Shown here: one piece after another, positions 62,113 to 64,000 of the stretch
Numbering within the stretch: position 1 is the first letter of the stretch
Layout of the letters: the number at the start of each line of letters is the position of its first letter
DNA from: Spirodela intermedia
Taxonomy: Eukaryota > Streptophyta > Magnoliopsida > Alismatales > Araceae
NCBI GenBank assembly: GCA_902729315.2
Contig: LR746277.1
Span: 439,001-503,000, forward strand
Reading direction: 5' to 3'
DNA: 64,000 nt
Notes under the pieces: model-generated
What the model was told of the DNA's origin: nothing
The model's input: the letters and a program-made list of their open reading frames with translations, nothing else
Databases searched by the model: none
Program-made: the position numbers and the translations under genes

Positions 62113-62351
62113 TGGGAATCAAACTAATGTTCCTTCTGTTTGTTTAAATATATCTAGATCAATTCCTCACACCTCCTTCCTTATTGGATCCACACCCAGA
62201 TGATCCTTGGGCCATCCTCCGCCGTTGGATGGAAAACTAACGACGAAGAGAGATCACTATCTAGGGGTAAAACGGTAAATAAACACCTCCCCGATTCACT
62301 CGAGAGATCATCTACTATAGCTTCAGTTCTAAGAAGCTGAAACTGGTTCAC

Positions 62352-62771
62352 TCAAGCTTGTGGCCGTATCGTCGTCCTGAACAACTGCAACCCCGCGAGG
62401 ACGGCTACGCGGAAATCCTGCCGCGCGGTGAGGCCCCACAAAACTTGCACGAGGACTCTGAGGACGTAGGCGGCGGCCAGCAGCTTCCCCTGGTGCCGGC
62501 GTTGGGCTAATAATCTCGGCGGTGCCGACGACGGATGGCAGAGGATCCACACCAGAAGAGCCAAGGCGTAGAGAGTCATGTACGCGATGAACAGGCACCA
62601 GGGGACTGCATCCGAAGTAATTAAGATGAGCAGAGATTTCAGTATGTCGAGTGACTCTGATCCTACTTGCAACGCGACTTCCAGCTCGCCGCCGCTGGCC
62701 TCCTGCCCGCCTCCATCGTCGTTGATCGGAAGGGCGGCAATGATGACATCCCCCGCGGCCGCCTCCATCAT
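62352..62771 (-). CDS. Family X small membrane protein, intact (139 aa)
   Basis: Right-arm partner of 31,322-31,747. Start 'MMEAAAGDVIIAALPINDDG': the Ala run is two residues shorter (one GCGGCC unit less). The rest has the same domains: acidic Gly-rich head, 'ILKSLLILITSDAV', membrane segment 'CLFIAYMTLYALALLVWIL', basic loop and C-terminal hydrophobic region, ending 'TTIRPQA'. Its 5' leader is complete compared with the left-arm copy and runs from the TATA box at 63,014-63,027. Function unknown. Confidence 0.6.
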   Translation of the reverse strand: MMEAAAGDVIIAALPINDDGGGQEASGGELEVALQVGSESLDILKSLLILITSDAVPWCLFIAYMTLYALALLVWILCHPSSAPPRLLAQRRHQGKLLAAAYVLRVLVQVLWGLTARQDFRVAVLAGLQLFRTTIRPQA

Positions 62772-63013
62772 GAGTCTTCCACGCACCCCTACAAGATGGA
62801 CGAGGGAATTGGGAAGGAGGAGAAGAAGATGGAAGGCAGTATACAAAGCGGGGGGGAGCACTCTGGTTGGGCGTCTTCTTCCCCAGCGGAGCGTCCCCGA
62901 AAGAGAGGGAGGAGGATTACCGTCTACAGGTCCCGCGGACGTTTATCATCTCGACAGAACGAGCGGGAGATGAACAGGTAGCAAGAAGACGACGGTACCC
63001 CTCGGAGTTGTGT

Positions 63014-63027
63014 CCATATATATAGAA
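63014..63027 (-). promoter_or_regulatory. TATA box of the right-arm family X gene
   Basis: On the minus strand 'ttctatatatatgg' after 'ccccccgattcc', about 250 bases upstream of the start at 62,771. Only about 60 bases separate it from the broken edge of the glutamate decarboxylase fragment, so its upstream promoter is replaced by foreign sequence. Confidence 0.6.
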
Positions 63028-63088
63028 GGAATCGGGGGGAGTGAAATCCTTCAAGATTGCCCCTCTTGGTCATGGTGAAAGTGATGTT

Positions 63089-63470
63089 CATGTCGACGTA
63101 GCTCTTGTTGATGGCGGCCACGATGAGCTTGTCGCACTCCGGCTCCATCCACGTCGTCACGAAGGACGCGAGGTTCAGCCGCGGGTTGCCGTCGAGCATC
63201 AGCTCGTCGTTGATGATCTGAAACGCCGCCTCCTTGGGGATGGAGTTGTCCGGCATACGGAACCTGCAAAAATCACAGAGGGCACCCACCCATCAGACGG
63301 AGAGTCACCATAGGCGGTGGCGGCGGCGCCGGATCTGGTCACGGCGGCCGTCGCCGGCCAGATCGGAGGCGTGGAGATGATCACCTCGGCAGGGAGGTGC
63401 GGACGTAGCGCGAGGCGAAGCTGGAGTGCACCGAGACATCGAACTCCGACGCGGTCTTTGAGAGAACCAT
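63089..63470 (-). pseudogene. GAD: Glutamate decarboxylase, 5' fragment (coding exons 1 and partial 2)
   Basis: GAD converts glutamate to GABA with pyridoxal phosphate, in the cytosol. Coding exon 1 (63,470-63,385) starts '[20 protein letters not shown]', followed by 'RYVRTSLP', and ends at 'ccgag|gtgatc'. Exon 2 starts at 63,263 after 'tttttgcag' and encodes '[20 protein letters not shown]', '[20 protein letters not shown]' and '[16 protein letters not shown]'. This is near-perfect plant GAD N-terminal sequence with correct splice phase (the Arg codon is split). Homology stops at 63,089, where the family continues 'DEYPVTTELQ'. The PLP lysine region and C-terminal calmodulin-binding domain are absent. 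Little decay in the retained part suggests a recent break. Confidence 0.9.
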
Positions 63471-63544
63471 AATTCCGCAGAGCCGGCGCCGGCAAGGCGG
63501 AGGAAGACGAAGGAGAGGGGTGGACATATTATTAATTACGTTAT
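63471..63544 (-). promoter_or_regulatory. Short upstream leader of the GAD fragment
   Basis: GC-rich 'gccggcgccggc'-containing leader that turns abruptly AT-rich at about 63,520-63,545, where homology to the sequence next to another P module (13.73-13.92 kb) begins. The native GAD promoter therefore appears to be cut off close to the start codon. Confidence 0.45.
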
Positions 63545-64000
63545 TTTTCAATGTTTTTTCGTTTTTTTTATTTTGACATCTCCATTTATCCCAATTTCCG
63601 CCCAAGTAAATTTTCATGTTCGACAACTATTTGTTTCCCTACCGGTCAAACTTTAGCTATCATTTCGTTCGTTGAAACTTCAGCTATGACGACGGTGGAG
63701 CGGCGGAGGGGGTGGAGCATAGCACTTCGCCCGCCTTCCCTCCCTCACGTCACTCCCACCGTCATTCTTAGAAGAAAACGCCGTTCTGGGATGGCCCAAG
63801 GCCCATTTTACTGCGCACCCTATTCGTTGTCTCTCTGTATCATATTGGGCGGCAGGAATCAAATGGGTTGGGCCCAAAGAAAGGCCCACTTGAGGATAGG
63901 GTGGGGGGCTTATTGTCTCTGGGCTCCCAAAGTTCCGGCCTGGGCCTTACAGCCCCCCCTCAGGACCCAAGAGGCGGCCCGAGTCTGGCCAAATAGACAG
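63545..64000 (+). repeat. P module copy 9, with extended 5' part, running off the window
   Basis: 63,545-63,790 is homologous to 13,915-13,730 (reverse): 'atgttcgacaactattt', 'ggtcaaacttt' and 'agctatcat' strings. 63,790-64,000 carries the usual module: 'gatggcccaaggccca', 'ggcggcaggaatcaaatggg', 'gggctccca', 'gggccttacagcc'. The end lies outside the window. Confidence 0.65.

Larger units (their letters stand above)
47548..63040. repeat. Right arm of the giant palindrome
   Basis: Reverse complement of 31,207-45,889. It is about 0.8 kb longer, mainly from 541 bases at 60,730-61,270 that the left arm lacks, about 190 bases of family X leader near 62.86-63.0 kb, and small insertions (for example near 53,105 and 53,405). 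The outer edge lies between the TATA box (63,014-63,027) and the glutamate decarboxylase fragment ending at 63,089. Confidence 0.9.

Noticed and set aside
62924-63289. 121-codon ORF as a new gene
   Set aside because: It is GAD exon 2 preceded by intron bases and followed by read-through into repeat leader sequence.

Overview
The window is nuclear DNA of a flowering plant. Evidence: spliced exons of plant gene families (glutamate decarboxylase, an SGR2-type DDHD phospholipase, a MUT9-like/EL1-like casein kinase), nested Athila, Ty1/copia, Ty3 and possible Sirevirus elements with plant-type primer binding sites, CT/GA and AT microsatellites, and GGCCCA-rich promoter-like blocks. A monocot is plausible but I cannot fix the species. 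Almost nothing is an ordinary intact gene. The region is dominated by duplication, inversion and retroelement nesting.

Layout. 0.3-13.9 kb: an older, diverged inverted repeat (about 1.9-7.3 kb against 9.9-13.9 kb) around a core at 7.3-9.5 kb. It holds broken copies of a small putative membrane-protein family ('family X' here), SGR2-like lipase pseudogene exons, repeated GGCCCA-rich blocks ('P modules') and a CT-anchored minisatellite. 14.1-15.1 kb: a MUT9-like kinase pseudogene. 15.4-17.6 kb: a decayed copia element. 18.4-28.2 kb: the 3' end of an SGR2-like gene, split by a copia element (18,694-27,948, target duplication CATTC), which was itself invaded by an Athila element (20,775-26,704) lacking its integrase half. 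28.9-29.3 kb: an intact family X gene, with an oppositely oriented Athila LTR (29,355-31,069) just upstream of its start codon.

31.2-63.04 kb is a giant palindrome. The arms are about 14.7 kb and 15.5 kb, around a 1,658-bp spacer. Each arm carries, in mirror order, an intact family X gene, a dispersed 240-bp repeat ('Q'), scrambled SGR2-like exons, three damaged family X copies, P modules, a relic of an unidentified coiled-coil gene, a possible Sirevirus LTR, Ty3 pol remains and a fourth damaged family X copy. The spacer holds another intact family X gene, a direct copy of the one at the outer edge. Immediately outside the right arm, 63.1-63.5 kb, is the 5' end of a glutamate decarboxylase gene broken inside its second coding exon. 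A further P module runs off the right edge.

The unifying theme is family X: about 20 copies in 64 kb, four of them intact (137-141 codons) and the rest broken by stops, frameshifts or truncation. Many lie in head-to-head fold-back pairs. I do not recognise the family. Its shape is a Gly/Asp-rich acidic N-terminus, then a strongly hydrophobic segment, a basic loop and a second hydrophobic stretch. Its repeated co-occurrence with P modules and SGR2-like fragments suggests all three were amplified as one block.
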